64,000 bases of DNA from Pseudorhodoferax sp. Leaf274 (GTDB taxonomy: Bacteria > Pseudomonadota > Gammaproteobacteria > Burkholderiales > Burkholderiaceae_C). Under the pieces are notes generated by a model. It saw nothing but the letters and a program-made list of their open reading frames with translations, was not told the origin of the DNA and searched no databases. The translations under genes were made by a program, and so were the position numbers. Location of the stretch: assembly GCF_001422445.1 (NCBI RefSeq), contig NZ_LMNA01000027.1:124001-188000 (forward strand), read 5' to 3'. How positions within the stretch are numbered: the stretch's first letter is position 1; every line of letters begins with the position of its first letter. Below, piece after piece: positions 49,574 to 62,699 of this stretch.

Positions 49574-51418
49574 GTGGCCATTCCCCAGTCCTTCGTCCAG
49601 GAACTGCTCGCCCGCGTCGACGTGGTCGAGGTGGTGGGCCGCCATGTGCAGCTCAAGAAGGGTGGCGCCAACTTCCTGGGCCTGTGCCCTTTCCATGGCG
49701 AGAAGTCGCCCTCGTTCACCGTCAGCCCCAGCAAGCAGTTCTTCCACTGCTTCGGCTGCGGCAAGAACGGCAACGCCATCGGTTTCCTGATGGAGCACAC
49801 CGGCGCGGGCTTCCGCGAGGCCGTGCAGGACCTGGCGCAACAGGTCGGCATGGCCGTGCCCGACGACGACAGCACGCCGCAGGAACGCCAGCGCGCCGCC
49901 GAGCAGCGCGAACGCCAGGCCACGCTGACCGATGTGCTGGAGAGAGCCGGCGAAGCCTGGCGCAAGCAGCTGCGCCAGTCGCCGCGCGCCATCGACTACT
50001 GCAAGCGCCGCGGCCTGTCGGGGCAGATCGCCAAGCGCTTCGGCCTGGGCTACGCGCCCGAAGGCTGGCGGCACCTGGCCAGCGTGTTCCCGCGCTACGA
50101 CGACGTGCTGCTGGTGGACAGCGGCCTCGTGATCCACCACGAGGACAGCGACGACGACAAGCGCTACGACCGCTTCCGCGACCGGCTGATGTTCCCGATC
50201 CGCAACGTCAAGGGCGAGTGCATCGCCTTCGGTGGCCGCGTGCTGGGCGACGAGAAGCCCAAGTACCTGAACTCGCCGGAGACCCCGGTGTTCAGCAAGG
50301 GCCGCGAGCTCTACGGCCTGTACGAGGCGCGCGAGGCCCTGCGCGACATGGGCTACGTGCTCGTGACCGAGGGCTACATGGACGTGGTGGCACTGGCCCA
50401 GCACGGCTTTCCGAACGCCGTGGCCACGCTGGGCACGGCCTGCACGCCGGACCACGTGCAAAAGCTGTTCCGCTTCACCGACGCGGTGGTGTTCAGCTTC
50501 GACGGCGATGCCGCCGGCCGGCGCGCCGCACGCAAGGCGCTGGAAGGCGCCCTGCCCTATGCCACCGATGTGCGCAGCGTGAAGTTCCTGTTCCTGCCGG
50601 CCGAGCACGACCCGGACAGCTACATCCGCGAGAACGGCACCGAGGCGTTCGCGCTCAGCGTGGGCGAGGCCGTGCCGCTGTCGCGCTTCCTGGTCGACAC
50701 CGCGCGCGAGGGCTGCGACATGAACAGCGCCGAAGGCCGCGCCCACCTGGCCAGCAACGCCAGGCCACTGTGGGCGCAGCTGCCCGATGGCGCGCTCAAG
50801 CGCCAGCTGCTCGGCGACCTCGCCGACCTTGTCCAGCTGGACGCGCGCGAGCTGTCCGAACTGTGGGAACCGCGTGCCGCGCCCGATGCCCCCAAGCCGC
50901 GCCGCCGCCCCGCCCGCGGCGACGAGGCGCCGCGCCCGCGGTCCAGCCGTGCCCGCACCGCCGCCCGCCCCGCCCTGCAGGCCTTCGCCAGCCATGTGGC
51001 CATGGTGCTGCTGCGCAACACCGGCCTGTGGGACGAGCTCACCCACGCCGACCACGACATGCTGTGCGGCCTGGACGGCGACTACGGCGACCTGTTCCGC
51101 TGGGTCGACCAGCAGGTGCACGAGCACGGTGCCCAACCCTGGGCCGCGCTGGACATCGGCGTGCACGGCCAGCCCTTCGAGCAGGAGGCGCGCAAGCTGG
51201 TGGCGCAGGACAGCATGCAGCCGCTGGGCCAGGTCTTCGAGATCGAGGAGGTGCCTCTGGCCGCCGTGCGCACCACCTTGACGCGCCTGCACCGCGACGT
51301 GATCGCCGAAGAACTCCGCCACCTGCAGACGCTACCCGCCTCCGATCCGGAGCGCATCGGCCGCGAACGCGAACTCATCCTGCAGCAGCTGGCACTCAAG
51401 AAGTCGCTTGCGGCTTGA
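49574..51418 (+). CDS. dnaG: DNA primase
   Basis: A 614-residue primase that makes RNA primers for replication. It has the N-terminal CHC2 zinc finger (Cys38, His41, Cys59, Cys62), the RNA-polymerase core with VTEGYMDVVALAQHG, the Toprim aspartates in FSFDGDAAG, and a C-terminal DnaB-binding helical domain (from about 470) after a proline/arginine-rich linker. It starts with GTG, with a weak -10-like TAAGCT 6 nt before it and no Shine-Dalgarno. It precedes rpoD as in the macromolecular-synthesis operon, but rpsU is absent upstream. Confidence 0.95.
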   Translation: MAIPQSFVQELLARVDVVEVVGRHVQLKKGGANFLGLCPFHGEKSPSFTVSPSKQFFHCFGCGKNGNAIGFLMEHTGAGFREAVQDLAQQVGMAVPDDDSTPQERQRAAEQRERQATLTDVLERAGEAWRKQLRQSPRAIDYCKRRGLSGQIAKRFGLGYAPEGWRHLASVFPRYDDVLLVDSGLVIHHEDSDDDKRYDRFRDRLMFPIRNVKGECIAFGGRVLGDEKPKYLNSPETPVFSKGRELYGLYEAREALRDMGYVLVTEGYMDVVALAQHGFPNAVATLGTACTPDHVQKLFRFTDAVVFSFDGDAAGRRAARKALEGALPYATDVRSVKFLFLPAEHDPDSYIRENGTEAFALSVGEAVPLSRFLVDTAREGCDMNSAEGRAHLASNARPLWAQLPDGALKRQLLGDLADLVQLDARELSELWEPRAAPDAPKPRRRPARGDEAPRPRSSRARTAARPALQAFASHVAMVLLRNTGLWDELTHADHDMLCGLDGDYGDLFRWVDQQVHEHGAQPWAALDIGVHGQPFEQEARKLVAQDSMQPLGQVFEIEEVPLAAVRTTLTRLHRDVIAEELRHLQTLPASDPERIGRERELILQQLALKKSLAA

Positions 51419-51434
51419 AATCCGCCTCGTCGGC

Positions 51435-51440
51435 TATAAT
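51435..51440 (+). promoter_or_regulatory. TATAAT -10 element of rpoD with ~240-nt leader
   Basis: A consensus TATAAT lies 16 bp after the dnaG stop. TTGAAA, overlapping that stop, is the best -35 but only 14 bp away. It would give rpoD its own transcript with a 5' leader of about 235 nt (51446-51680). That leader holds no ORF with support; a CCCCCATAT stretch near 51553 resembles half of a heat-shock promoter. Confidence 0.6.
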
Positions 51441-51680
51441 CTTCGGTTTGTCTCGCGGCAAGAGCGACAGCAGTACCTCCGAGCCCGGCCAACCGATGCC
51501 AACGCGCGCACGACCGGCCATCTCATCGCAAGGGCTGCATTCCAAATGATCGCCCCCATATCTTGCCCATGGGCCGCTTCTTCCTGACGCAACCGAACGG
51601 AAGAGTTGGCCTCATCGCCCCCGCGCCGGGTTTCCAGCGGCGCTTGCCCTTTGCGTTTTTCGTTGTGTCGAGGTGTATCC

Positions 51681-54032
<2,352 letters not shown>

Positions 54033-54036
54033 TCCC

Positions 54037-54059
54037 AAGCCCGCGCGAGCGGGCTTTTT
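54037..54059 (+). terminator. first intrinsic terminator of rpoD
   Basis: AAGCCCGC/GCGGGCTT stem with a 4-nt loop and TTTTT, 5 bp after the rpoD stop. Confidence 0.9.
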
Positions 54060-54064
54060 CGACG

Positions 54065-54088
54065 AGCCCGCTGCCAGCGGGCTTTTTT
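54065..54088 (+). terminator. second, tandem intrinsic terminator of rpoD
   Basis: AGCCCGCT/AGCGGGCT stem with a 3-nt loop and six T residues, near-identical in stem to the first. Its right edge touches the stop codon of the convergent kinase gene. Confidence 0.88.
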
Positions 54089-55361
54089 ACGCCCGTGCCG
54101 GTGCCGGCAGGTCCACCTGCACCACCAACCCCGGACAGGCATTGGCCACCTGCCAGCCGGCACCATGGGCCTGCGCCACCAGGCGGCACAGGTACAACCC
54201 CAGGCCCACGCCGCCGCTGCTGCGCTCGCGCGCGGCATCCGGCCGGTAGAAGGGCTCGGCCAGGTGCGGCAGCACGGCCTCGTCCACGCCGGGGCCGTGG
54301 TCGCGCACCTGCAGGCGGATGCCGCCGCCCTGGGGCAGGAGGTGCAGTTCAGGCGGCTCGCCCGCGCCACCGCTGTGGCGCAGCGCGTTGCCAAGCAGGT
54401 TGCGCAGCAAGAGGCGCATGCGCGCGCGGTCCAGCGGCAGCAGCGGCAGGTCCGCCGCCGCATGCATGCGCGGCGCCGTGCCGCCTTCGCCGCCCAGGCC
54501 ATCGAGCACCTCGCGCGCCAGTGCGGCCAGGTCGGTCGGCTCCAGTTGCAGCGCTGCGTGGCGCACGGCCAGGCGCTCGCTCTCCAGCAGGTCGGTGACC
54601 AGGTCGCGCATCACGGCCAGGTCGCGCAGCAGCGCCTCGCGCGTGGGCGTCAGCGCGCTCGTCTCGGGCAACAGTTCGGTGTGCAGCCGGGCCCGCGTGA
54701 GCGGGCTGCGCAGTTCGTGGCTGATGGCCAACAGCAGGCCGCGCTTGGCCTCCAGCATGCGGTGGATGTCCTGCGCCATGGTGTTGACGCCTTCGGCCAG
54801 CTGGCCGAGTTCGTCGTGCCGGCGCACCGGGATCGGCTCGGCGAAGTCGCCCGCGCCGAAGCGCCGCGCGCCCGCGCCGATGTCGCGCAGCGGGCGCAGC
54901 AGCCGGTGCACGTAGACCCAGGCCAGCGCGGTCAGCACCAGCAGCACCGACAGCGTCATCCAGCCGACGCGGCGCGGCTTGTCCTGCCACGCCGCGACCG
55001 ACAGGCCGAGTTCCACCACATGCCCGTCGGCCGTGGTGCGGCGCAGGAATTCGTGCTCGTGCCCGTCGCGGTCGCGGTAGCGCTCGCGGCCTGCGTCGGG
55101 CTCGCTCTTCCAGTTGACCGACGGGCCGGCGATGCGCACGCTGACCGGCAGCCGCGCGCTCAGGGCCTGCGCGCGCGCCACGCTCGGCGGGCTGCCGATC
55201 TCGGCGACCAGGCGGTCGACATAGTCCGCCGCGAGCGGGCGCACCGCATCGCGCCAGCCCATGGAGATCGCCCGCTGCATGCCGAACAGAAAGCTGGCCG
55301 ACATCGCCAACGCCAGCAGCAGGAACAGCGCGACCAGCCGCAGCCGCAGCGAATGCCGCAT
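54087..55361 (-). CDS. envelope-type sensor histidine kinase (CpxA/RstB-like)
   Basis: A 424-residue membrane kinase with TM1 (about 5-25), a ~130-residue periplasmic sensor region, TM2 (about 160-180), a HAMP domain (RPLRDIGAGARRFGAGDF), a HisKA domain with LLAISHELRSPLTRARLHTE and a HATPase domain (N-box LLGNALRHS, GLGLYLCR). It should phosphorylate the OmpR-type regulator encoded just upstream. The ATG at 55361 begins at the membrane segment. A GTG at 55409, overlapping the regulator's stop, would add 16 residues and couple translation. Confidence 0.88.
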   Translation of the reverse strand: MRHSLRLRLVALFLLLALAMSASFLFGMQRAISMGWRDAVRPLAADYVDRLVAEIGSPPSVARAQALSARLPVSVRIAGPSVNWKSEPDAGRERYRDRDGHEHEFLRRTTADGHVVELGLSVAAWQDKPRRVGWMTLSVLLVLTALAWVYVHRLLRPLRDIGAGARRFGAGDFAEPIPVRRHDELGQLAEGVNTMAQDIHRMLEAKRGLLLAISHELRSPLTRARLHTELLPETSALTPTREALLRDLAVMRDLVTDLLESERLAVRHAALQLEPTDLAALAREVLDGLGGEGGTAPRMHAAADLPLLPLDRARMRLLLRNLLGNALRHSGGAGEPPELHLLPQGGGIRLQVRDHGPGVDEAVLPHLAEPFYRPDAARERSSGGVGLGLYLCRLVAQAHGAGWQVANACPGLVVQVDLPAPARA

Positions 55362-55401
55362 GGCGCGGTGCGCGCGCCGGTGCCAGCCCCGCACACGTGC
55401 C

Positions 55402-56094
55402 TCAGCCACGGCCGGGGCGCGGCGCCAGCGCCAGCGCATAGCCGGCGTTGCGCAGCGTCTTGATCGCGTCCAGCGGCTCGAGCTTCTTGCGCAGCCGGCT
55501 GACGACGATGTCGACCGCGCGCGTGTAGAGCTCGGCCTCGTGGCCGCGCAGCTGGTTGAGGATGTCGTCGCGGCTCCAGACGCGGCCGGGCTCGCGCGCC
55601 AGCAACTGCAGCAATTCGAACTCGGTGCCGGTCAGCTCGAGCGCCTGGCCGGCGCGCCAGACGCTGCGCGTGACGGGGTCGATCTCCAGCCCGTCGAAGC
55701 GTAGCCGGGCGTCTTCCGCCGCCGCCGCAGGCGCCACGCGACGGCGCAGCACGGTCTGCACGCGTGCCACGAGTTCGCGCGGCTCGAAGGGCTTGGGGAT
55801 GTAGTCGTCCGCCCCCAGCTCCAGGCCGACCACGCGGTCCATGACCTCGCCGCGCGCGGTCAGCATCAGCACGGGCAGGTCGCTTTCCCTGCGGATCGCG
55901 CGGCACAGCGCAAAACCGTCCATGCCCGGCAGCATCACGTCCAGGATGGCGGCGTCGAAGCCGCCCGCGCGCAGCCGGGCCAGCCCATCGTCTGGGTGCA
56001 TGGCCTGGTGCAGTTCCAGCTCGAAGCGCGCGAAGTACGCGGCCAGCGGCGCGCCCAGGTCGGCGTCGTCGTCGATCAGCAGGATGCGCGGCAT
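55402..56094 (-). CDS. OmpR/PhoB-family response regulator
   Basis: A 230-residue regulator with a receiver domain (Asp9-Asp10 acidic pair, phospho-Asp in LDVMLPGMDGF near 52, Lys in IPKPFEP near 101) and a C-terminal winged helix (ELTGTEFELLQLLAREPGRVWSRDDIL, RAVDIVVSRLRKKL). It resembles CpxR/RstA. The gene lies 94 bp downstream of the CpxP/Spy-like lipoprotein gene and 40 bp before the kinase gene. The start is the ATG at 56094. Confidence 0.92.
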   Translation of the reverse strand: MPRILLIDDDADLGAPLAAYFARFELELHQAMHPDDGLARLRAGGFDAAILDVMLPGMDGFALCRAIRRESDLPVLMLTARGEVMDRVVGLELGADDYIPKPFEPRELVARVQTVLRRRVAPAAAAEDARLRFDGLEIDPVTRSVWRAGQALELTGTEFELLQLLAREPGRVWSRDDILNQLRGHEAELYTRAVDIVVSRLRKKLEPLDAIKTLRNAGYALALAPRPGRG

Positions 56095-56125
56095 CAATGC
56101 CGCCCGGCCGCCGGAGGGCGTCGAG

Positions 56126-56174
56126 ACGCCCCCTCGGGGGGCAGCGGTGCGCGAAGCGATGAGCGTGGGGGCCA
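56126..56174. repeat. GC-rich intergenic repeat of the Comamonadaceae type
   Basis: GCCCCCTCGGGGGGC followed by a GCGAAGCG segment and GAGCGTGGGGGCC lies between the CpxP-like gene and the regulator gene. Short elements of this form recur between genes in Comamonadaceae genomes; I recognise the pattern from general knowledge and see only one clear copy here. Confidence 0.45.
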
Positions 56175-56188
56175 CATGACCCGCATTG

Positions 56189-56656
56189 TCATCCGCGGTG
56201 CCAGCCGCCCCGGCGCTGCATGAAGTCGCGCACCTTCTGCTGCTGGGCTGGCGTCAGGCTGTCGTAGAAATCGCCCAGCGCCGTCACGACCTCTGGCGCC
56301 TTGGCCTTGAGCGCGTCAGCCTTCTGGTCCACCAGCGCCTGCGCGCCGGCACGGTCGAACTTCTCGCCGGCCACCAGGGCCTGCGCCTGCTCGCGGGGAT
56401 GGGCCCCGGCCATCAGCGCGCTGCGCTGCTCGGACAGCTTGCCGGCCAGCACCTCGAGCTTGGCCTTCTGCGCGGCGTCCAGCTCCAGCTTGTCGGCCAC
56501 GCGCGCCACCATCTTGGCGCGGCGCTCGGCCATCTGCTCGGCGCTGGCGGCGTTCCAGCCGCCATCGTGCGGCCGGTGGCCGCAGGCCGACAGGCTGCCA
56601 ACCACCACGGCGGCGCCGAACAGGCCCGCCAGACTGCGTTTGATCCAGGATTTCAT
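56189..56656 (-). CDS. CpxP/Spy-like LTxxQ-motif lipoprotein
   Basis: A 155-residue protein with a signal peptide and lipobox (SLSAC, Cys about 25) and a mostly helical mature part. Its LTPAQQQKVRDF is the LTxxQ motif of the Spy/CpxP family. A second, degenerate motif region lies near LELDAAQKAKLEVL. Such proteins act as periplasmic chaperones and feedback inhibitors of envelope-stress kinases. It is the first gene of the operon with the regulator and kinase, matching CpxP-CpxR-CpxA logic. The ATG at 56656 has AAGAGG 7 nt upstream; one at 56662 is too close to it. Confidence 0.83.
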   Translation of the reverse strand: MKSWIKRSLAGLFGAAVVVGSLSACGHRPHDGGWNAASAEQMAERRAKMVARVADKLELDAAQKAKLEVLAGKLSEQRSALMAGAHPREQAQALVAGEKFDRAGAQALVDQKADALKAKAPEVVTALGDFYDSLTPAQQQKVRDFMQRRGGWHRG

Positions 56657-56730
56657 CGCCATGCCTCTTGAAGAGAAGTGAACATGGCAGCGATGGTGCC
56701 GGGGCCCCCTTGCGCAGGGGTCTCGCGGCG

Positions 56731-56750
56731 GTTTCGCTTTGTTTCGGTTT
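56731..56750. promoter_or_regulatory. tandem GTTTCG repeat with 10-bp period upstream of the CpxP-like gene
   Basis: GTTTCGCTTTGTTTCGGTTT is two copies of a 10-bp unit, 75-95 bp upstream of the lipoprotein gene. Direct repeats at one helical turn are the usual site form for OmpR-family dimers, so the adjacent response regulator may autoregulate here. Confidence 0.45.
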
Positions 56751-56753
56751 ATC

Positions 56754-57758
56754 TCAGCCGAAGTTCTCGGTGTCGACCTCGCCCGTGGCCTGCGGCGCAT
56801 AGCGCGGGCCGACCACGTTGTGCTGTCCGATCAACGCCTCCACGCGCTGCAGCTGTTGGGGCGAGAGCCGCACCGAAGCCGCGCCCAGGTCCTCGTGCAG
56901 GTGCTCCACACTCGTCGTGCCCGGGATCGGCACGATGTGCGGTGCCTTGTGCAGCAGCCAGGCCAGCGCCAATTGCGCCGGCGTGCAACCGACCTCGCGC
57001 GCGAACGCCACGTAGGGCTGCAGCAGCTGCAGGTTGGCCGCGTAGTTCTGCGGCGCGAAGCGCGGCATGGGCCGGCGGATGTCCTTGGCATCCAGCGTCG
57101 CCACGTCGTGCAGCGTGTCGGTCAGGTAGGCGCGCGCCAGCGGGCTGAAGGCCACGAAAGCTGCGCCGATGCCACGGCAGGCCTCGAGCACTGCGATCTC
57201 GGGGTTGCGCGTCCACAGCGAGTACTCGGTCTGCACGGCCGTGATGGGATGCACGGCATGCGCCTTGCGGATGGTGGCGGCCGACACCTCCGACAGCCCG
57301 ATGGTGCGCACCTTGCCGGCGCGGACCAGCTCGGCCAGCGCGCCCACGCTGTCCTCGATGGGCACCTCCTTGTGCCAGCGGTGCAGGTAGTACAGGTCGA
57401 TGACGTCGGTGCCCAGGCGGCGCAGGCTGTCCTCGCAGTTGCGGCGCAGCGCCTCGGGCCGGCCATCGATGACGCGCCGCGTGACGCCGTCTTCCCCGCG
57501 CACGCCGGCCATGCCGCCCTTGCTGGCCAGGGTGAAGCGGCTGCGGTGGGCCTTGAGCACGCGGCCGACCAGTTCCTCGTTGGCGCCGAAGCCGTACAGC
57601 GCCGCCGTGTCGAACAAGGTGACGCCAGCGTCCAGCGCGGCCAGCAGCAGGCGCTCGGCCTGTTCGGGCGAAGGCGGCACGCCATAGGCGTGGCTCAGGT
57701 TCATGCAGCCCAGGCCGATGGCCGAGACGGTGAAGGGTCCGATGGTGCGTGTTTGCAT
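56754..57758 (-). CDS. aldo/keto reductase
   Basis: A 334-residue TIM-barrel oxidoreductase of the YajO/AKR13-like group, NADPH-dependent. The catalytic tetrad is visible: Asp (FDTAALYG, with the Tyr), Lys (LASKGG) and His (YYLHRWH). The LSEVSAATIRKAHAVHPI and VPIPGTTSVEHLHEDLGA segments bind the cofactor. The physiological substrate is unknown. The ATG at 57758 is preferred over an upstream in-frame start that adds a non-conserved lead. The gene stands alone. Confidence 0.88.
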   Translation of the reverse strand: MQTRTIGPFTVSAIGLGCMNLSHAYGVPPSPEQAERLLLAALDAGVTLFDTAALYGFGANEELVGRVLKAHRSRFTLASKGGMAGVRGEDGVTRRVIDGRPEALRRNCEDSLRRLGTDVIDLYYLHRWHKEVPIEDSVGALAELVRAGKVRTIGLSEVSAATIRKAHAVHPITAVQTEYSLWTRNPEIAVLEACRGIGAAFVAFSPLARAYLTDTLHDVATLDAKDIRRPMPRFAPQNYAANLQLLQPYVAFAREVGCTPAQLALAWLLHKAPHIVPIPGTTSVEHLHEDLGAASVRLSPQQLQRVEALIGQHNVVGPRYAPQATGEVDTENFG

Positions 57759-57962
57759 GCGGCCGAGCTTAACGCCGCCCCGCTGCCCTGCCCCTGCGGC
57801 GCAGATCACCCTGCACTGCAATGCGGATGCACAAAGAGGTCATCGAAGACCGCCCCGAAGACTTCTCAGAAGAGAACAATTTGTTTCATCCATGCAAGGA
57901 TGGAATTCACGCTTCATTGAATACATTAAAACAATAACGAAAGACGGATACAGGATGTACTC

Positions 57963-58409
57963 ATGAGGCAGGTCGAACTGCAATTGACGCCAGCAGATCG
58001 AGTGACTGTGGAACAAATCCGAAGCAAGGGCGTTCACCACGCCCGCGAGGTCAACCGCGCCCACGTGCTCTGGTGCCTCGACCAGGGCATACCCGAGGCG
58101 CGGATCCTGGAAGTGCTGGGAGTTGGCCGCACAGCCCTGTGGCGCGCGCGGGCCGCCTATCTGCAAGGGGGGGTGGAACGGGCGGTGTTCGACCTGGCAC
58201 GTTCGGGCCGTCCGCGCCGCTATGGGCCGGAAGCCGAGGCGCGCGTGATGCAGCTGGTCGCCTCCAAGCCGCCGGAAGGCAGGCAGCGCTGGACCCTGCT
58301 CGAACTGGAGCGCGCCGCGCGCCAGCAGTTCGGCATGGGGTCCGTCAACCGCGAGACGGTGCGGCGCATCCTCAAGAGAAGCTCGGCCACACCGGCTGCC
58401 GCCAGCTGA
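57963..58409 (+). CDS. IS630-type helix-turn-helix protein without DDE domain
   Basis: A 148-residue protein matching only the N-terminal DNA-binding part of IS630-family transposases: a homeodomain-like HTH (about 20-65, ILEVLGVGRTALWRARAAYL), a linker with RSGRPRRYG, and a second winged-helix segment (about 85-140, RETVRRILKR). The frame stops at the point where the DDE catalytic domain should begin, and no DDE sequence follows in any frame. It is either a remnant of an element or a domesticated DNA-binding protein. The upstream 120 bp is AT-rich, unlike its surroundings, and contains TTTCATCC-ATGCAA-GGATGGAA. Confidence 0.7.
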   Translation: MRQVELQLTPADRVTVEQIRSKGVHHAREVNRAHVLWCLDQGIPEARILEVLGVGRTALWRARAAYLQGGVERAVFDLARSGRPRRYGPEAEARVMQLVASKPPEGRQRWTLLELERAARQQFGMGSVNRETVRRILKRSSATPAAAS

Positions 58410-58429
58410 GGCGGGCCAGTGGGGCCGTG

Positions 58430-58444
58430 GGCGGCAATGCCGCC
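58430..58444. terminator. short hairpin between the HTH ORF and ligC
   Basis: GGCGGC-AAT-GCCGCC stem between convergent genes, without a T-tract. It is a possible weak bidirectional terminator. Confidence 0.35.
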
Positions 58445-58461
58445 TTGCAGCCGTCCGGCCG

Positions 58462-59412
58462 TCAGCCGTTGAGCTGCTGCTCCAGCTGGTGCAGCACCTG
58501 GTAGCAGGGCAACACCTGGGCCACGCTGCTGTTGGGCTCGCGGCCTTCGCGGATGGCGGCGAAGAACTCGCGGTCCTGCAGCTCGATGCCGTTCATCGAC
58601 ACATCGACCTTGGAGACATCGATCTTCTCTTCCTTGCCGTTGACCAGGTCGTCATAGCGCGCGATGTAGGTCGCCGTGTCGCCGATGTAGCGGAAGAAGG
58701 TGCCCAGCGGGCCGTCGTTGTTGAACGAGAGGCTGAGCGTGCAGATCGCGCCGTTGGCCGCCTTGAGCTGGATGCTCATGTCCATCGCGATGCCCAGGTC
58801 CTTGTGGATCGGGCCCTGCACGGCGTTGGCCTTCACGATGGGGCTGCCGGCCTGATAGGCGAACAGGTCCACCGTGTGGGCCGCGTGGTGCCACAGCAGG
58901 TGGTCGGTCCAGCTGCGTGCCTGGCCCAGCGCGTTCATGTTGGTGCGGCGGAAGAAGTAGGTCTGCACATCCATCTGCTGGATGTTGAACTCGCCGGCCA
59001 CGATCTTCTGGTGCACGTACTGGTGGCTCGGGTTGAAGCGCCGCGTGTGGCCGCACATCGCGACCAGGCCGCTGGTCTTGGCGACCTGCACCACTTCCTC
59101 GCCGTCCTGCAGCACGTCGCACAGCGGGATCTCCACCTGCACATGCTTGCCGGCCTTCAGGCACGCCAGCGTCTGCGAGGCGTGCATCTGCGTGGGCGTG
59201 CACAGGATCACGGCATCGACTTCCTTGAGCGCCAGGCTGTCTTCGAGGTTGGTCGTGACGTGCTGGATGCCGTACTTGTCCGCGACCTCCTTGGTCTTGT
59301 CCAGGTCGCGGCTGATCAACGAGACGACTTCCACGCCGTCGATGTTCTTGATGCCGTCCAGGTGCTTGATGCCGAAGGCGCCGGCGCCGGCGAGGGCTAC
59401 TTTGATGGTCAT
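58462..59412 (-). CDS. ligC: 4-carboxy-2-hydroxymuconate-6-semialdehyde dehydrogenase (LigC/PmdC)
   Basis: A 316-residue Gfo/Idh/MocA-family dehydrogenase with GAGAFG (9-14) for NADP binding, the EIPLCD turn and a substrate domain containing WTDHLLWHHAAHTVD. It oxidises the ring-cleavage product of protocatechuate (in its hemiacetal form) to 2-pyrone-4,6-dicarboxylate. It is the last gene of the operon, starting 2 bp after ligB. It is similar in length to Sphingobium LigC and Comamonas PmdC. Confidence 0.93.
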   Translation of the reverse strand: MTIKVALAGAGAFGIKHLDGIKNIDGVEVVSLISRDLDKTKEVADKYGIQHVTTNLEDSLALKEVDAVILCTPTQMHASQTLACLKAGKHVQVEIPLCDVLQDGEEVVQVAKTSGLVAMCGHTRRFNPSHQYVHQKIVAGEFNIQQMDVQTYFFRRTNMNALGQARSWTDHLLWHHAAHTVDLFAYQAGSPIVKANAVQGPIHKDLGIAMDMSIQLKAANGAICTLSLSFNNDGPLGTFFRYIGDTATYIARYDDLVNGKEEKIDVSKVDVSMNGIELQDREFFAAIREGREPNSSVAQVLPCYQVLHQLEQQLNG

Positions 59413-59414
59413 GT

Positions 59415-61653
<2,239 letters not shown>

Positions 61654-61663
61654 GGTGTTGCTC

Positions 61664-62671
61664 TCATTCCAATTCGATCTTGGCGCGCTTGATGATGGCC
61701 TCGTGCCGCTTGGACTCGGACTGGATGAAGGCCTCGGTCTTCGCGCGGTCCAGCGACAGCTGCACATAGCCCAGCGTGGCGTAGCGGTCCTGTACATCGC
61801 TGCTGGCCACGGCCTCGGCGATGTCGGCGCGGATCTTGTCGCCCACGGCGACCGGCAGCCCCTTGGGCGCGGCGATCACGTTCCAGCCGCTGACCTCGTA
61901 GTCCTTGGGTCCGCCAGCCTCGGCCACGGTCGGCACGTCGGGATAGGCCGACAGGCGCTGCGGCGCGCTGACCGCCAGAAAACGCACCTTGCCGGCCTTG
62001 TACATGGGCCCGGTGGTGCCCGCCGTGCCCTGGGTCACCGGCAGTTCGCCCGTGGCCACGGCCGTGTAGAGCTGCGAGGTCTCCTTGTAGACCACGTGCT
62101 GCATCGTGGTGCCGGTCAGGCGCTGGAACTCCTCCATGCCCAGGTGCACCGGGTTGCCGATCGACCAGGAACCGTAGTCGATCTTGCCGGGGTTGGCCTT
62201 CGCGTCGGCGATCACGTCGCCCACGGTCTTGTACTTGCTGGTGCTCGGCACCACGAACATCATGTAGGCCTTCCACAGCGTCGCCTGCACGTCGAAGTCC
62301 TTGGCCGGGTCGTACGGCAGCTTCTTGAACAGGTACGGGTAGGCCGCGATGTGCACGCTGTCCAGCTGGATCAGGTCGTGCCCGTCCTTGGCGCCGCGCT
62401 TGAACGCGTCGATCGCGATGAAGCCGTTGCCGCCGGGCCGGTTCTCCACGATGACCGACTGGCCCCACTTGCGCGAGAGCTTCTCGGCCAGCACGCGGGC
62501 GATGGTGTCGGGCGCGCCGCCGGTGGGGTAAGGCGTGATCAGCCGCACGGTGCGCGTGGGCCATTTGGCGGCGTCCTGCGCCTGCGCCTGGGCCTGCGTT
62601 GCCAGACCGAGGGCGGCCAGGGCCGACAGGGCGAGCAGTGCCGCACGGCGCGGCACGAGAGATGGGGTCAT
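61664..62671 (-). CDS. Bug-family (TctC-like) periplasmic binding protein, copy 2
   Basis: A 335-residue binding protein of the tripartite tricarboxylate transporter receptor family. It has a signal peptide ending near ATQAQAQ and the family segments RLITPYPTGGAPDTIAR, VVENRPGGNGFIAID and a KYKTVGDVIADAKANPG loop. Bug proteins bind carboxylates; those in this operon may capture pyrone or aromatic carboxylates. It is a close paralogue of the next gene upstream. No TctA/TctB membrane genes are visible in the window. Confidence 0.88.
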   Translation of the reverse strand: MTPSLVPRRAALLALSALAALGLATQAQAQAQDAAKWPTRTVRLITPYPTGGAPDTIARVLAEKLSRKWGQSVIVENRPGGNGFIAIDAFKRGAKDGHDLIQLDSVHIAAYPYLFKKLPYDPAKDFDVQATLWKAYMMFVVPSTSKYKTVGDVIADAKANPGKIDYGSWSIGNPVHLGMEEFQRLTGTTMQHVVYKETSQLYTAVATGELPVTQGTAGTTGPMYKAGKVRFLAVSAPQRLSAYPDVPTVAEAGGPKDYEVSGWNVIAAPKGLPVAVGDKIRADIAEAVASSDVQDRYATLGYVQLSLDRAKTEAFIQSESKRHEAIIKRAKIELE

Positions 62672-62699
62672 GGTGTTGTCTCCTGGAGGTTCGCGGCGC

